Shown piece by piece: positions 14,758-23,782 of a DNA stretch of 64,000 bases (its first letter is position 1; every line of letters starts with the position of its first letter). Source of the stretch: Solidesulfovibrio fructosivorans JJ] (GTDB taxonomy: Bacteria > Desulfobacterota > Desulfovibrionia > Desulfovibrionales > Desulfovibrionaceae); assembly GCF_000179555.1 (NCBI RefSeq), contig NZ_AECZ01000002.1, forward strand, positions 186,001 through 250,000, given 5' to 3'. The notes under the pieces were generated by a model that did no database searches, was not told where the DNA came from, and saw nothing but the letters and a program-made list of their open reading frames with translations. Position numbers and translations under genes: made by a program.

Positions 14758-17157
14758 ATGGCTCAAGGGGAGAAAAGCGAAGGGCGCAAAAGCGTCCTGA
14801 TCGTCGAGAACGACCTTGCCTCGGCCGATCAGTTGCGCGCGCAGATCATGCGTTTGGGCTACCAGGCCCTGGGGCCGGCCACGGATGTGATGACGGCCAT
14901 GGACATGGTCGCCAGGCTCGTCCCGGACATCGCCATCATCGACCTGTCGCCGGCCGATGCCACCATCGGCCTGGACCTGGGGCGCACTGTGGCCGCCAGG
15001 AATATTCCCGTCATCTTCACCACTGCCAAGCATGATCTCGGCATCATGTTCCGGGCGGCCCAGGCCAAGCCCAGCGGGCTGCTGCTCAAGCCCCTGGAAC
15101 CGCATATGCTGGCCGTGGCCTTGGAGACGGCCCTGCGCCTTCGGGCCGAGGATATGCTCGCCCGCCGTTGCCAGGACCTTTCCGAAAGCGAGCGGCGTTT
15201 TCGGGCCGTTTTCGAGCAGGCCGGCGTGGGGGTCAATCGCCAGACGCCCGAAGGGCGTTTCATCGAGGTCAACGAACGTTTCGCCCGCCTGCTCGGCCGG
15301 CCGGTCATGGAAGTAATCGGCCACTCCTACCGCGAATTCACCCACCCCGACGACCTGGAAGGCCAGGAGGCGGCGTTTCGGGACCTGCTGGCCGGCCGCA
15401 AGGATTCCGTGGTCCGGGAAAAGCGGTACGTGCGCCCGGACGGGTCCATCGTCTGGTGCCGTATCAACCTCACGGCCGCCCGGGATAGACAGGGGCACCC
15501 CGAGTGCCTGCTGGCCGTCACCGAGGACATCACCGCCCGCAAGCGGGCCGAAACCGAACTCATCAACCAGCTCGCTTTCCAGCGCAGCCTCATGGACGCG
15601 GCCGTCAACCCCATTTTCGTCCAGGACCCCGCAGGCCATTACGTCAGCATCAACAAGGCCTGCGCGACCCTTTTGGGCATGACCATCGAAAGCGCCCAGG
15701 GGCTGACCGCCCGGGAGATTTTTTCCGACGACCTCTGGGAGGAACTGGCCGAGCGCGACCGGGAAATCCTGAGCCAGGGCGGCGTGCAGGAATTCGAGGT
15801 GGCGCTGGAGGATGCCTCGGGCCGGCTGCGTCACCTGGTGCTCAACCGCGCCCGGTTCGACGATGCCGAGGGCCATCCCCAGGGTATTGTCAGCGTGGGC
15901 ACCGACGTCACCGACAGCAAGCGGGTGGAAAAGGACCTGCGCGACGAGCAGGAGGTGCTGCAGCGCATCCTGGCCGGCATCCGGGCCGGGATCTTCATTA
16001 TCGACCCCAGGACCAAGCGCATCGAAGACGTCAACCCCGTGGCCGAGGAACTGTGCGGCCGGTCCCGCGAGGAGCTCGTGGGCGAGCCTTGCCGGGCGAT
16101 CTGCTGGCGGGGCATGGACGGGCGCGAAGTGACGGCCTGTCCCCTCATGGAACGCAACATCCTCAACGAGGAAATGCGGCTCATGCGTCCCGACGGGCGC
16201 ACCGTGCCGGTGATAAAGACCGTGATTTCGGCCAAGCGTCGGGGCGAGGTGCGGCTTTTCGAGATCGTCTTCGACGTCAGCGAGCGCAAGGCCCTGGAGC
16301 GCCAGCTGGCCGTGGCCCAGAAACTCGAATCCATCGGCGAACTGGCCGCCGGCATCGCCCACGAGATCAATACGCCGACCCAGTACATCGGCGACAACCT
16401 GCATTTTCTGTCCACGGCCTTTGCCGGGCTCGGCACGGCGCTGTCCAAGATACAGGCCGAGGCCGAACGGCTGGCCGACGCGGCCGGTGATGCCGCCGCG
16501 CGCGAAGCCATCGCGGCGGCGAGAAGCGAGGCGGATGTGGATTTTCTGCTGGAGGAGGCGCCGCGCGCCCTGGAGCAGTCGGTGGAGGGCGTGGCCCGGG
16601 TCACGGCCATCGTTTCGGCCATGAAGAAGTTTTCCCATCCCGGGGGTGAGGAAAAGACCGCCGTGGACATCAACGCGGCCGTGGAAAACACCGTCACCGT
16701 GGCCAAAAACGAATGGAAGTACGTGGCCGACGTGGTCCTCGAGCTGGACCGCGGCCTGCCGCCGGTGTTCTGCCTGCCTGGGGACTTCAACCAGGTCATC
16801 CTCAACATCCTCGTCAACGCCGCCCACGCCGTGGCGGAGAGGGTCAAGGGCACGGCCGAGAAGGGCGTCATCACCATCCGTACCGCCGCCGACGGCGACA
16901 ATCTCGTTTTGTCCGTGACCGATACGGGCATGGGCATTGCCGAGGAAAACCGCGGCAAGATTTTCGATCCGTTTTTCACCACCAAGGAAGTGGGCAAGGG
17001 CACGGGCCAAGGGCTCGCCATCACCCACAACATCGTGGTGAGCAAGCATGGCGGCGCCATCGATTTCGAGACCGAACCCGGCCGGGGCACCACGTTTTAC
17101 GTGCGGGTGCCTTTTGGCGGAAAGCCGGCCGGCGCGCCGTCCGGAGCCAGCGCGTGA
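14758..17157 (+). CDS. Cytoplasmic hybrid sensor kinase: REC, three PAS, HisKA, HATPase
   Basis: 799 residues from the ATG at 14758. An in-frame upstream ATG at 14710 gives 16 extra residues without support. The N-terminal receiver (about 12-130, IIDLSPADA and LLLKPLEP) is followed by three PAS domains (about 150-265, 275-395, 400-515); the first two end in TEDITARKRAE-like and GTDVTDSKR signatures. The third carries clustered cysteines (EPCRAICWRG, TACPLME). HisKA His535 lies in LAAGIAHEINTPTQY. The HATPase has NILVNAAHAV, DTGMGI, FDPFFTTKEVG and GTGQGLAI. No membrane segment is seen. The stop overlaps the next gene's GTG (GTGA), so it is coupled to the REC-HDOD protein. Confidence 0.92.
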   Translation: MAQGEKSEGRKSVLIVENDLASADQLRAQIMRLGYQALGPATDVMTAMDMVARLVPDIAIIDLSPADATIGLDLGRTVAARNIPVIFTTAKHDLGIMFRAAQAKPSGLLLKPLEPHMLAVALETALRLRAEDMLARRCQDLSESERRFRAVFEQAGVGVNRQTPEGRFIEVNERFARLLGRPVMEVIGHSYREFTHPDDLEGQEAAFRDLLAGRKDSVVREKRYVRPDGSIVWCRINLTAARDRQGHPECLLAVTEDITARKRAETELINQLAFQRSLMDAAVNPIFVQDPAGHYVSINKACATLLGMTIESAQGLTAREIFSDDLWEELAERDREILSQGGVQEFEVALEDASGRLRHLVLNRARFDDAEGHPQGIVSVGTDVTDSKRVEKDLRDEQEVLQRILAGIRAGIFIIDPRTKRIEDVNPVAEELCGRSREELVGEPCRAICWRGMDGREVTACPLMERNILNEEMRLMRPDGRTVPVIKTVISAKRRGEVRLFEIVFDVSERKALERQLAVAQKLESIGELAAGIAHEINTPTQYIGDNLHFLSTAFAGLGTALSKIQAEAERLADAAGDAAAREAIAAARSEADVDFLLEEAPRALEQSVEGVARVTAIVSAMKKFSHPGGEEKTAVDINAAVENTVTVAKNEWKYVADVVLELDRGLPPVFCLPGDFNQVILNILVNAAHAVAERVKGTAEKGVITIRTAADGDNLVLSVTDTGMGIAEENRGKIFDPFFTTKEVGKGTGQGLAITHNIVVSKHGGAIDFETEPGRGTTFYVRVPFGGKPAGAPSGASA

Positions 17158-18377
17158 AGACCCGAATCCTGTTCGTCGACGACGAACCCAATGTGCTGTC
17201 CGCCCTGCGCCGCATGTTCCACGACATGCGGGGCGAGTGGGACATGGCCTTTGCCGCCGACGGCCCCACGGGGTTGGCCATGATCGCCGAGCGGCCTTTC
17301 GACGTGGTGGTGGCCGACATGCGCATGCCGGGCATGGACGGGGCCATGTTTTTGCGCGAGGTCCAGATCCAGAACCCCGGCGCCATCCGCATCGTGCTTT
17401 CCGGCCATTCCGACCGCAACATGGTGCTCGAGACCGTGCGCCCGGCCCACCAGTTTCTGCCCAAGCCCTGCCAGCCGGCCGACCTCAAGGCCGTCATCGA
17501 CAGGAGCCTGTCCCTGCGCGAGGTCTTTCTCGACGAGCGCGTCAAGGACGTGGTGGCCCGTCTCGACCGGCTGCCCACCGTGCCCCGGCTCTACGCCGAC
17601 CTGCTCGGGCTGCTGGCCCAGGAGGAGCCGTCCATGCGCGAGGTGGCCGGGCTCATCGCCCAGGACGTGGGCATGTCCGCCGGCATCCTGAAACTCGTCA
17701 ATTCCGCCTTTTTCGGCCTGCGCACCCATGTTTCGAGTCCGGCCCATGCCGTCAACCTGCTCGGGCTCGACGTGGTCAAGGCGCTGGTTCTCGGGGTGGG
17801 GCTTTTCGACAGGTTCGACAAGGAGGCCTTTCGCGATTTCGACCTGGAAAAGCTCTGGGGGCACAGCTTTGGCACCGGCCGGCTGGCCCGGGAGATCGCC
17901 GAACAGGAAGAGGCCACCTCGGCCGTGAAGGAGTACGCCTATATCGCCGGGTTGCTCCACGACGTGGGCAAACTGGTCATGGCCACCAATTTTCCGGACG
18001 CCTACCGGGACGTCATCGCCGCCTGCCGCGAGGGTCAGGGCACCGTCCTCGACATGGAGCGGATGTATTTCGGCGCCTCCCATGCCGAGGTCGGCGCGTA
18101 TCTGCTCGGGCTTTGGGGCGTGGAGGATCCGGTGGTGCGGGCGGTGTACCTGCACCATGAGCCCGGACGCGACCAGCGGGCCGGGTTCTCGCCGCTTCTG
18201 GCGGTGCATGTGGCCAACCGCTTCGAGCACGAGCTGGTGGTGATCCACCAGGGCTATGCCTTAAATCCCCTGGACGAGCTGTACCTGGCCGCATCCGGGC
18301 TGTCGGACCGCCTGCCCGCGTGGCGCGAGGCCTGCGCGGCGGTGGTGGCCCGGGGACCGATTCCCGAAGATATCTGA
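17154..18377 (+). CDS. Receiver-HDOD response regulator
   Basis: 407 residues from a GTG at 17154 that overlaps the kinase stop by 4 bases; an earlier in-frame ATG lies deep inside the kinase gene and is not used. The receiver (1-125) has DD at 9-10, Asp55 in VVVADMRMPG, Ser/Gly at SGHSD and Lys in FLPKPC. HDOD (about 140-400) contains VNSAFFGL, the LLHDVGKLVMAT block and the LHHEP motif. HDOD domains are signalling relatives of HD phosphodiesterases, generally without proven catalysis. It is the direct partner of the upstream kinase and is followed by a STAS protein. Confidence 0.93.
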   Translation: MKTRILFVDDEPNVLSALRRMFHDMRGEWDMAFAADGPTGLAMIAERPFDVVVADMRMPGMDGAMFLREVQIQNPGAIRIVLSGHSDRNMVLETVRPAHQFLPKPCQPADLKAVIDRSLSLREVFLDERVKDVVARLDRLPTVPRLYADLLGLLAQEEPSMREVAGLIAQDVGMSAGILKLVNSAFFGLRTHVSSPAHAVNLLGLDVVKALVLGVGLFDRFDKEAFRDFDLEKLWGHSFGTGRLAREIAEQEEATSAVKEYAYIAGLLHDVGKLVMATNFPDAYRDVIAACREGQGTVLDMERMYFGASHAEVGAYLLGLWGVEDPVVRAVYLHHEPGRDQRAGFSPLLAVHVANRFEHELVVIHQGYALNPLDELYLAASGLSDRLPAWREACAAVVARGPIPEDI

Positions 18378-18423
18378 CGCCAACGCCGCCTGGGCTTGCG
18401 GGGCGCGTGCCGGGAGGGACGTT

Positions 18424-18768
18424 ATGGACCTGACGACGACGCTGCACGGAACCTGTCTGGTGGTGGAAATCCATTCCCCGGAAGTGGACCACACGGTCAG
18501 CGAGGACTTCAAGGAGGCGGTGCTCGCGCGCTTTGAGACGTCCGGCGCGCGCGAACTGCTGCTCGACCTCGGTCCGGTGTCGTTTCTCGACAGCAAGGCC
18601 ATCGGCGCCATGGTGTCGGTACGCAAGACCGTCACCGCCAAGGGAGGCAAGCTCGGGCTGTACGGGCTTCAGCCTAATGTGGCGAAGATCATCCGGGTGG
18701 TGACCCTCGGCACGCTGTTCGAGGTCTACCCGGACCTGCAGACGGCGCTGGAGCGGGCCTGCGGGTAA
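18424..18768 (+). CDS. STAS-domain anti-sigma factor antagonist
   Basis: 114 residues, a lone STAS domain. The phosphorylation loop reads VSFLDSKAIGAM, with Ser57 after Asp56, as in SpoIIAA/RsbV. Such proteins bind an anti-sigma kinase when unphosphorylated and are reset by a SpoIIE/RsbU-type PP2C phosphatase. One lies immediately opposite (18796-19920), convergent with 27 bases between stops. It follows the REC-HDOD gene by 46 bases. No RsbW-type kinase or sigma factor is in the window, so the partner is elsewhere. Confidence 0.9.
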   Translation: MDLTTTLHGTCLVVEIHSPEVDHTVSEDFKEAVLARFETSGARELLLDLGPVSFLDSKAIGAMVSVRKTVTAKGGKLGLYGLQPNVAKIIRVVTLGTLFEVYPDLQTALERACG

Positions 18769-18795
18769 CCGCGCGCGAAGCGGGGGCGTTGCCGC

Positions 18796-19920
18796 TTAAT
18801 CCGAAAGCCGGCGCAACGCGGCCATGGCCAGGTCGTCCTGGAGGATGCCCTTGCAAAAGGGCAGGGCCGCTTCGATGATTTCGCCGATCAGGTCCTTTGG
18901 CGCAACGTCCGGGCGCAACAGCTGCAGCAACCGCCTTTCGCCGAAGAACTCCCGTCCCGGCGAGCGCAGCTCCGTCAGTCCGTCCGTGTAGCAAAACAGG
19001 ATGTCGCCCGGGGTGAAGGCCACGGTCTGGTCCGTGAAGGCATGGTCCGCAATGATGCCGAGGGCCGGGTCCTGGGAGTCGATTTCCACAATTCCCTTCG
19101 AAGACAGGATAAACGTCGGCACATGCCCGGCCGAGACCACGGTCAGCATCGGTCTTGTCCGCTCGATGCGGCACAGGACCATGGTCACGAACATGTCCAG
19201 GTCGCCGCCGTCGAGCATGTCGCATAAGAGCGTGTTGCACCGGCCGACGATCGCGGCCGGGGTGAGCCGCTCGGCGCGAAGCGAGACGAGCAGGCCCTTG
19301 CACACGGCCATGAGCATGGCCGCCGAGGCCCCGTGCCCCGAGATGTCGGCCATCAGCAGGTACACGCCGTCGCCGTCGTCCCAGGCCTCGTAGAAGTCCC
19401 CGCCCACCTGTTCCTGGGCTTGGTACACGGCCGCTGAATCGAATCCCGGAAAATTGAGGTCCTTGGGAAGGAGCTGGCGCTGCACGCAGCCGGCCAGGTA
19501 GCGCTCGCGGGAAAATAGGGCGTTTTGGGCCCGCAGTTCCCGCCCCAGGCGCGAGAGTTTGAGGTGCAGCGACAGCCGGGCCGCCAGTTCCTGGCGGTGG
19601 TAGGGCTTGGAGATGAAGTCGTTGGCCCCGGCCGAGAGGGCCTCGGCCCAGACGCGGCGGTCGGTTTCGGCGGACAGAAAGACGATGGGCACTTCGGCGA
19701 GCCCCGGCAGGGCCCGGATGCGGCGGATGGCCTCGATGCCGTCCATGCCCGGCATGACGAGGTCGAGCAGGATCATGTCCGGCCGGGCGCGGCCGGACAG
19801 GTCCACGGCTTCGGCCCCGTCGCGGGCCTCGATGACGTCGCAGTCGAAAAGGCCGGTCACATGGCGCTTGATGACTTCCCGGAAGATCGGATTGTCGTCG
19901 GCGATGAGCACCCGCGCCAT
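18796..19920 (-). CDS. Receiver-SpoIIE/PP2C serine phosphatase (RsbU/RssB-like)
   Basis: 374 residues. The receiver (1-125) has Asp53 in MILLDLVMPG and Lys in FISKPYH. A short coiled linker leads to a SpoIIE-type PP2C domain (about 160-374) with VGGDFYEAW, MADISGHGASAAMLM, SAGHVP, FCYTDGLTE and DDLAMAAL, covering the metal-binding aspartates. Phosphorylation of the receiver probably controls dephosphorylation of a STAS antagonist, the obvious candidate being the convergent gene at 18424-18768. Its 3' end faces that gene; upstream, MltA (ending 19943) is 22 bases away in the same direction. Confidence 0.93.
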   Translation of the reverse strand: MARVLIADDNPIFREVIKRHVTGLFDCDVIEARDGAEAVDLSGRARPDMILLDLVMPGMDGIEAIRRIRALPGLAEVPIVFLSAETDRRVWAEALSAGANDFISKPYHRQELAARLSLHLKLSRLGRELRAQNALFSRERYLAGCVQRQLLPKDLNFPGFDSAAVYQAQEQVGGDFYEAWDDGDGVYLLMADISGHGASAAMLMAVCKGLLVSLRAERLTPAAIVGRCNTLLCDMLDGGDLDMFVTMVLCRIERTRPMLTVVSAGHVPTFILSSKGIVEIDSQDPALGIIADHAFTDQTVAFTPGDILFCYTDGLTELRSPGREFFGERRLLQLLRPDVAPKDLIGEIIEAALPFCKGILQDDLAMAALRRLSD

Positions 19921-19942
19921 AAAACCGCCCCTCCGCGCCGCC

Positions 19943-21076
19943 TCAGCGCGGCACGAGGATGTAGGCCTGTCCCGTGCCTTTCATGAGCCCCGCCTGATGG
20001 GCGGCCTTGTCGCCGGGACCGAGGTAGAGGTCGAAATGGTTGCCGCGCATGCAGCCCGTATCCTGGGCCATGACGAACCCGGTGAACCGCTCCGAGGCCG
20101 GGCCGGGATAGCCGGGCAGGTCGGCGTCCAGGACCATGAGCGCGCCGTAGGGCACGAAGCCCGGGTCCACGGCCACGCTGGCATGGGGCGTGACGGGCAC
20201 GCCCATTGCCCCGACCGGCGGCGTCTGGGACGGCTTGAAATAGATGTAGCTCGGGTTGGCCGTCAGATACTGTTTGATCTGGCTCGGGTGTTCTTCGAGG
20301 TAATGGCGGATGGCCTGCATGCTCATCTCCGCGTCGGTGAAGCAGCCGGCGTTGACCATGACCCGGCCCACGCCCACGTAGCGGCGGCCGTTGCTGCCGG
20401 CGTAAAGCACATAGCTGGTGGAGCCGTCCTCCACGAAGCGCAGCCGGCCCGAGCCCTGAACGTGCAGAAAAAAGACGGCAATGGGGTCCCTGGCCCAGCC
20501 GATCTCCAGCCCCTTGCCGCGAAGCGCCCCGAAAAAGTCGATGGCCTCGCGGTTGTATTTCTTGGCCATCCTGCCGCCGGGATTGCGGTAGATGGGCCAG
20601 GCGTAAGGGCCGTGCTCGGTGCGCGAAACCTCGATGGTGGGCGCGTAGTAGCCCGTGACCAGGGTTTGCGTGGGCAACGGGACCCAGGTGAAATACCGGG
20701 CGAGCACGGACGGGTCGCGGTCGAGTTCGGGCAGGATGCGGCGGAAGGTCACAAGCCCCTGGCGCAGGCGGCCCCAGGTGAGCGTTGCGCCGGGGACGTC
20801 CACAGCCACGGCCGAGGCGGGTTTTCTGGATGCGTAGGCGATGGAGCGGTCCACGGCCGGGGCCAGGGAGGAAAAGCTTGGAATCTGCTGGCTGGTCGGG
20901 GAGATGCGGGCATCCCAGGGGCCGAGGGGCCTGGGCGCTGCCGGGATTTTTTGGGTGGTCGCCGGCCTGGTCGGAGCCGGTTTCCGTACCCCGGCGCAAC
21001 CGGCCAGGGCGAGTACGGCGGCCAGGATGCAGCAGGCCGACAGGAGACGCGAGAAATTGGATATATGCCGTCGCAT
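19943..21076 (-). CDS. mltA: MltA membrane-bound lytic murein transglycosylase (lipoprotein)
   Basis: 377 residues. The N-terminus is a lipoprotein signal with lipobox LALAGC, so the protein should be lipid-anchored facing the periplasm. The MltA body (YAWPIYRNPGG, GWARDPIAVFFLHVQGSGRL) precedes the C-terminal 3D domain, with the Asp triad visible in MVLDADLPGYPG, VMAQDTG and GNHFDLYLG. It cleaves peptidoglycan strands to 1,6-anhydro ends. It lies 22 bases upstream of the REC-SpoIIE gene in the same direction, so they may share a transcript. It is divergent from the NmrA-like gene across 248 bases, in which no clear promoter was called. Confidence 0.95.
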   Translation of the reverse strand: MRRHISNFSRLLSACCILAAVLALAGCAGVRKPAPTRPATTQKIPAAPRPLGPWDARISPTSQQIPSFSSLAPAVDRSIAYASRKPASAVAVDVPGATLTWGRLRQGLVTFRRILPELDRDPSVLARYFTWVPLPTQTLVTGYYAPTIEVSRTEHGPYAWPIYRNPGGRMAKKYNREAIDFFGALRGKGLEIGWARDPIAVFFLHVQGSGRLRFVEDGSTSYVLYAGSNGRRYVGVGRVMVNAGCFTDAEMSMQAIRHYLEEHPSQIKQYLTANPSYIYFKPSQTPPVGAMGVPVTPHASVAVDPGFVPYGALMVLDADLPGYPGPASERFTGFVMAQDTGCMRGNHFDLYLGPGDKAAHQAGLMKGTGQAYILVPR

Positions 21077-21324
21077 ATCCGAGCTATAGCGCGGCGCTTG
21101 GGCGTTGGCAACGCGGTCGGCGAAAATGCCTGGACAAGGGGCCGGGCCGATGTGTTGCCGCCGTTTCGACCAGTGATAACAATATGCGGCAAGAGTGCTG
21201 AAAAGTCAATGTATTGCGTTGTTGTGAAAAAGCGCGGATAGCGTCCACAATCCCCGAGGAACGCATTGCCGCCGTCGGTGGCGTGTCCAGGGAAAATGAC
21301 AACGGACAAAGGGAACGTAACGCC

Positions 21325-22173
21325 ATGCATGATCGTATTCTTGTTCTTGGAGCGTCTGGTCTTGTCGGCGGCCGGGTTTTGCAATTGCTTTCACGGCACG
21401 GCTACGATGCGGTTGGCGCCTCGCGTCGGCAATGCGATGGAGCCTGGGCGCGCTTCGACCTGCTCGATCCGGCCACCCATGCCCCGGCCCTGGCCGGAGT
21501 CGGGGCGGTGATGCTCCTGTCGCGGCCGGGCGACACGCAGGCCCATGTCCATGCCGCGCCCTTCATCGAGGCCATGGTCGCCGCCGGCGTGCGGCGCGTG
21601 GTCGACCTCTCGGCCTTGGGGGCCGAGCGCCGCCCGGATTTTTCGACCCGCCTGGTCGAACGGCTTGTGGAGGATTCGGGCCTGGCATGGACGCATGTAC
21701 GGCCGAATTTCTTCGCCCAGATGCTGGCGCGGCCGCCCCTGTCCACGGAAATCGCGCGCCAACGCACGCTGCGCTTGCCCCTGGAGGCGGCCAAGGTGGC
21801 CTATGTCGACGCCTTTGACGTGGCCGCCGTGATCTTCCGGGCCCTGACCGACCCGGAGCTTGCCGGCCGGGCGGTCACGATAAGCGGCCCCGAAGCGCTC
21901 GACCACGAGGAGGTTGCCCGGCGTCTGTCCGCCGCCCTGGGCGAGACGGTCCGCTATGTCGCCATTTCCGAGGCGGTGGCCCGCGAACTGCTTGCTGCGC
22001 GCGGTTTTCCCGCGCCCCAGATCGAGCGGGTGCTGGAGTTTTACGCGCTTTGCCGGCAGGGGCTTTGCGCCACGCCCGACACCCGGACGGCGCGGCTTCT
22101 GGGCCGGCCCCTGGGCACGTTCGATGCGGTCATTGGCGCCAACCTGCCGGCTTGGCGGGGGGACGCGGCGTAA
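21325..22173 (+). CDS. NmrA-like NAD(P)-binding atypical SDR
   Basis: 282 residues from the ATG at 21325, chosen because the Rossmann motif then starts properly (ILVLGASGLVGGRVLQLL). Further family marks are VVDLSALGAE and WTHVRPNFFAQM, typical of NmrA/QorB-like proteins that bind NAD(P) and act as redox sensors or reductases. An in-frame upstream reading from 21214 lacks any conserved start. A weak ribosome site (AGGGAA) precedes it. Downstream is a small terminator hairpin (22186-22211). It is single on this strand; substrate unknown. Confidence 0.88.
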   Translation: MHDRILVLGASGLVGGRVLQLLSRHGYDAVGASRRQCDGAWARFDLLDPATHAPALAGVGAVMLLSRPGDTQAHVHAAPFIEAMVAAGVRRVVDLSALGAERRPDFSTRLVERLVEDSGLAWTHVRPNFFAQMLARPPLSTEIARQRTLRLPLEAAKVAYVDAFDVAAVIFRALTDPELAGRAVTISGPEALDHEEVARRLSAALGETVRYVAISEAVARELLAARGFPAPQIERVLEFYALCRQGLCATPDTRTARLLGRPLGTFDAVIGANLPAWRGDAA

Positions 22174-22185
22174 GGAGAGAACTTT

Positions 22186-22211
22186 CGGGCGTCCTGGAGG
22201 AGCCCGTTTTT
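22186..22211 (+). terminator. Rho-independent terminator after the NmrA-like gene
   Basis: CGGGC-GT-CCT-GG-AGG-A-GCCCG followed by TTTTT, 13 bases past the stop. Confidence 0.6.
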
Positions 22212-22263
22212 CCGGGGAGGGCCGTCGGAACCGCTTGCCGGCGGACCCCGACGACCCGTCTGG

Positions 22264-22635
22264 TCAGGGCAGCGGGTGGGTGCGGGCGTAGGCGAGCAGG
22301 TCCTCGTAGATTTCCTGGCAGGTGGCCACGGGCACGTCCGGGGCGAAAAGAACCGTGGGGCTGGTCGTGGTGAAAAGCTTGGCCCAGGGCTTGTTCTGCA
22401 ACTCTTCCCAGGCTCCCCAGCGTCCGTAGCTGATGACGCCCTGCACGCCTTGCAGGCGCAGCTCGAAGGACTCGTAGCCCATGGGGCCCTGCAGGGTCTG
22501 GGGACGGCTTTCATGAAACGGCCCGGCCTGGGCGGAAAAATAGAACCAGCCGCCGATCTGGATGTCCCCGAACCAGCGGTCCCCGTCGACCAGGCGATCC
22601 GTTTCCATAAGAAGCGTCCTGAAATCCTCGGCCAT
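22264..22635 (-). CDS. Conserved-looking hypothetical protein
   Basis: 123 residues from the ATG at 22635, chosen because AAGGAGG lies 6 bases upstream; an in-frame start 30 bases earlier lacks one. The protein is soluble and aromatic-rich in its middle (DRWFGDIQIGGWFYFSAQAG, then RWGAWEELQNKPWAKLF) with no signal peptide or membrane segment. I do not recognise the family. It is the last gene of the leftward cluster running from 30310, 57 bases after the phosphatase gene, so it may belong to that unit. Confidence 0.65.
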   Translation of the reverse strand: MAEDFRTLLMETDRLVDGDRWFGDIQIGGWFYFSAQAGPFHESRPQTLQGPMGYESFELRLQGVQGVISYGRWGAWEELQNKPWAKLFTTTSPTVLFAPDVPVATCQEIYEDLLAYARTHPLP

Positions 22636-22692
22636 GCCCGTCCTCCTTGGCGTATCGTGAGGCAAGCTTGTAGCCCGGGGAGCGGCTTCGGG

Positions 22693-23760
22693 TCAACGGC
22701 CGCCGTTTTGGGACAGGGCGAGCAGGTGCTTGAACACCGCCGACACGTAGCGTCCAGACACCACGTCGGGCAGGGGAAAGCGCGGCAGGTTTTCGCCGCC
22801 GAGTCCTCCGGCCAGGGCCAGGAACACCTGGCGCGACAGGGTGGCCAGTCCCGGCTCCAGCGCCTTTTCCCACAACCGCGTCGCCGCCTCGGCCTCGATG
22901 CCGTTCGTCAGGCAGGCCAGGGGACGGTTGGCGAAAATCAGGCACTTGTCCTGTCGCGACAGCGGGCACAAGCGGGCCCAGGCCGAAAGGCAGTGGGTGT
23001 TTCCCGCGCCGTAGCGGGCGGCAAGCTTTTCGATTTCCCGGGAGGCCCCGGCCGCGTCCTCGATGACGGCCAGGCGCGTTTCGCTGTCGAGGTCCACGTT
23101 GATGCGGTGGCTGACGTGCACCGCCTCGACAAGGGACAGGGACAGCGGCGTGCGGCAGCAGCGGGCGTGATCGCGCCCGCACCGGGGCAGCCCCTTGGCG
23201 GCGATGCGCGCGGCCGCGACCAGCCCGGCGTAATCGCCCAGGAACGGGGCCAGGTCGACCAGATGGCCGCTTTCCAGGCGCGGTTCGCGGATGGTGAGCC
23301 GGCCGGCCGCCCGGCCGTAGCGCCGGATGGTCCACCACTGGTCGAAGTTGGCCGGTTTGGCGCGAAGGGGCCGCAGCACCCGGGCGGCCATCTTGTGGCC
23401 GAGCCCCCGGCGCAGCAGGTAGGCGTTTAAGACCGTGCCGGTGCGGCCGATGCCGTGGCGGCAGTGGATGAGCACCTTCTTGCCGAGGTAGATGGCCTCG
23501 TCGAGCCAGGCCAGCGCTTTTTCCAGGGCCGGCAGGTCCGGGGCTTGCTCGTCGGGCACGGGCAGGTAATAGACTTCGAAGCCGGCGGCGGCCTCGATGT
23601 CGTGCAGGTCGCAAAATTCCGCGCACAGGTTGAGGATGGCCCCGATGCCCTGGTCCTTGAGCGACTTCAGTTGCTCGTTGGACATGGGCGCGCCGCCGAC
23701 GGCCAGATGTTCCGTGACCCAGGTCAGGGGGTAGGCGTGGTCGTCGGTCCCGGCGGTCAT
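22693..23760 (-). CDS. Dual-specificity phosphatase fused to a Cys-rich (YkgJ-like) domain
   Basis: 355 residues from the ATG at 23760. Residues about 12-170 are a dual-specificity/tyrosine phosphatase with the P-loop VLIHCRHGIGRTG (nucleophile Cys100, Arg106) and an acidic loop near LPVPDEQAPD that may supply the general acid. The C-terminal half has spaced cysteines (LPRCGRDHARCCRTP, NTHCLSAWARLCPLSRQDKC) followed by small helices, the pattern of YkgJ-type Fe-S or Zn-binding proteins. It begins 22 bases after the PEP/pyruvate-binding gene ends, in the same direction, so it is likely the phosphatase arm of that cluster. Confidence 0.87.
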   Translation of the reverse strand: MTAGTDDHAYPLTWVTEHLAVGGAPMSNEQLKSLKDQGIGAILNLCAEFCDLHDIEAAAGFEVYYLPVPDEQAPDLPALEKALAWLDEAIYLGKKVLIHCRHGIGRTGTVLNAYLLRRGLGHKMAARVLRPLRAKPANFDQWWTIRRYGRAAGRLTIREPRLESGHLVDLAPFLGDYAGLVAAARIAAKGLPRCGRDHARCCRTPLSLSLVEAVHVSHRINVDLDSETRLAVIEDAAGASREIEKLAARYGAGNTHCLSAWARLCPLSRQDKCLIFANRPLACLTNGIEAEAATRLWEKALEPGLATLSRQVFLALAGGLGGENLPRFPLPDVVSGRYVSAVFKHLLALSQNGGR

Positions 23761-23782
23761 GGCTGGCGGACGTTTTCCGGCG

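Noticed and set aside
14707-17049. 780-codon minus-strand frame opposite the REC-PAS kinase
   Set aside because: No motif or start context; codon pattern is the reverse complement of the kinase.
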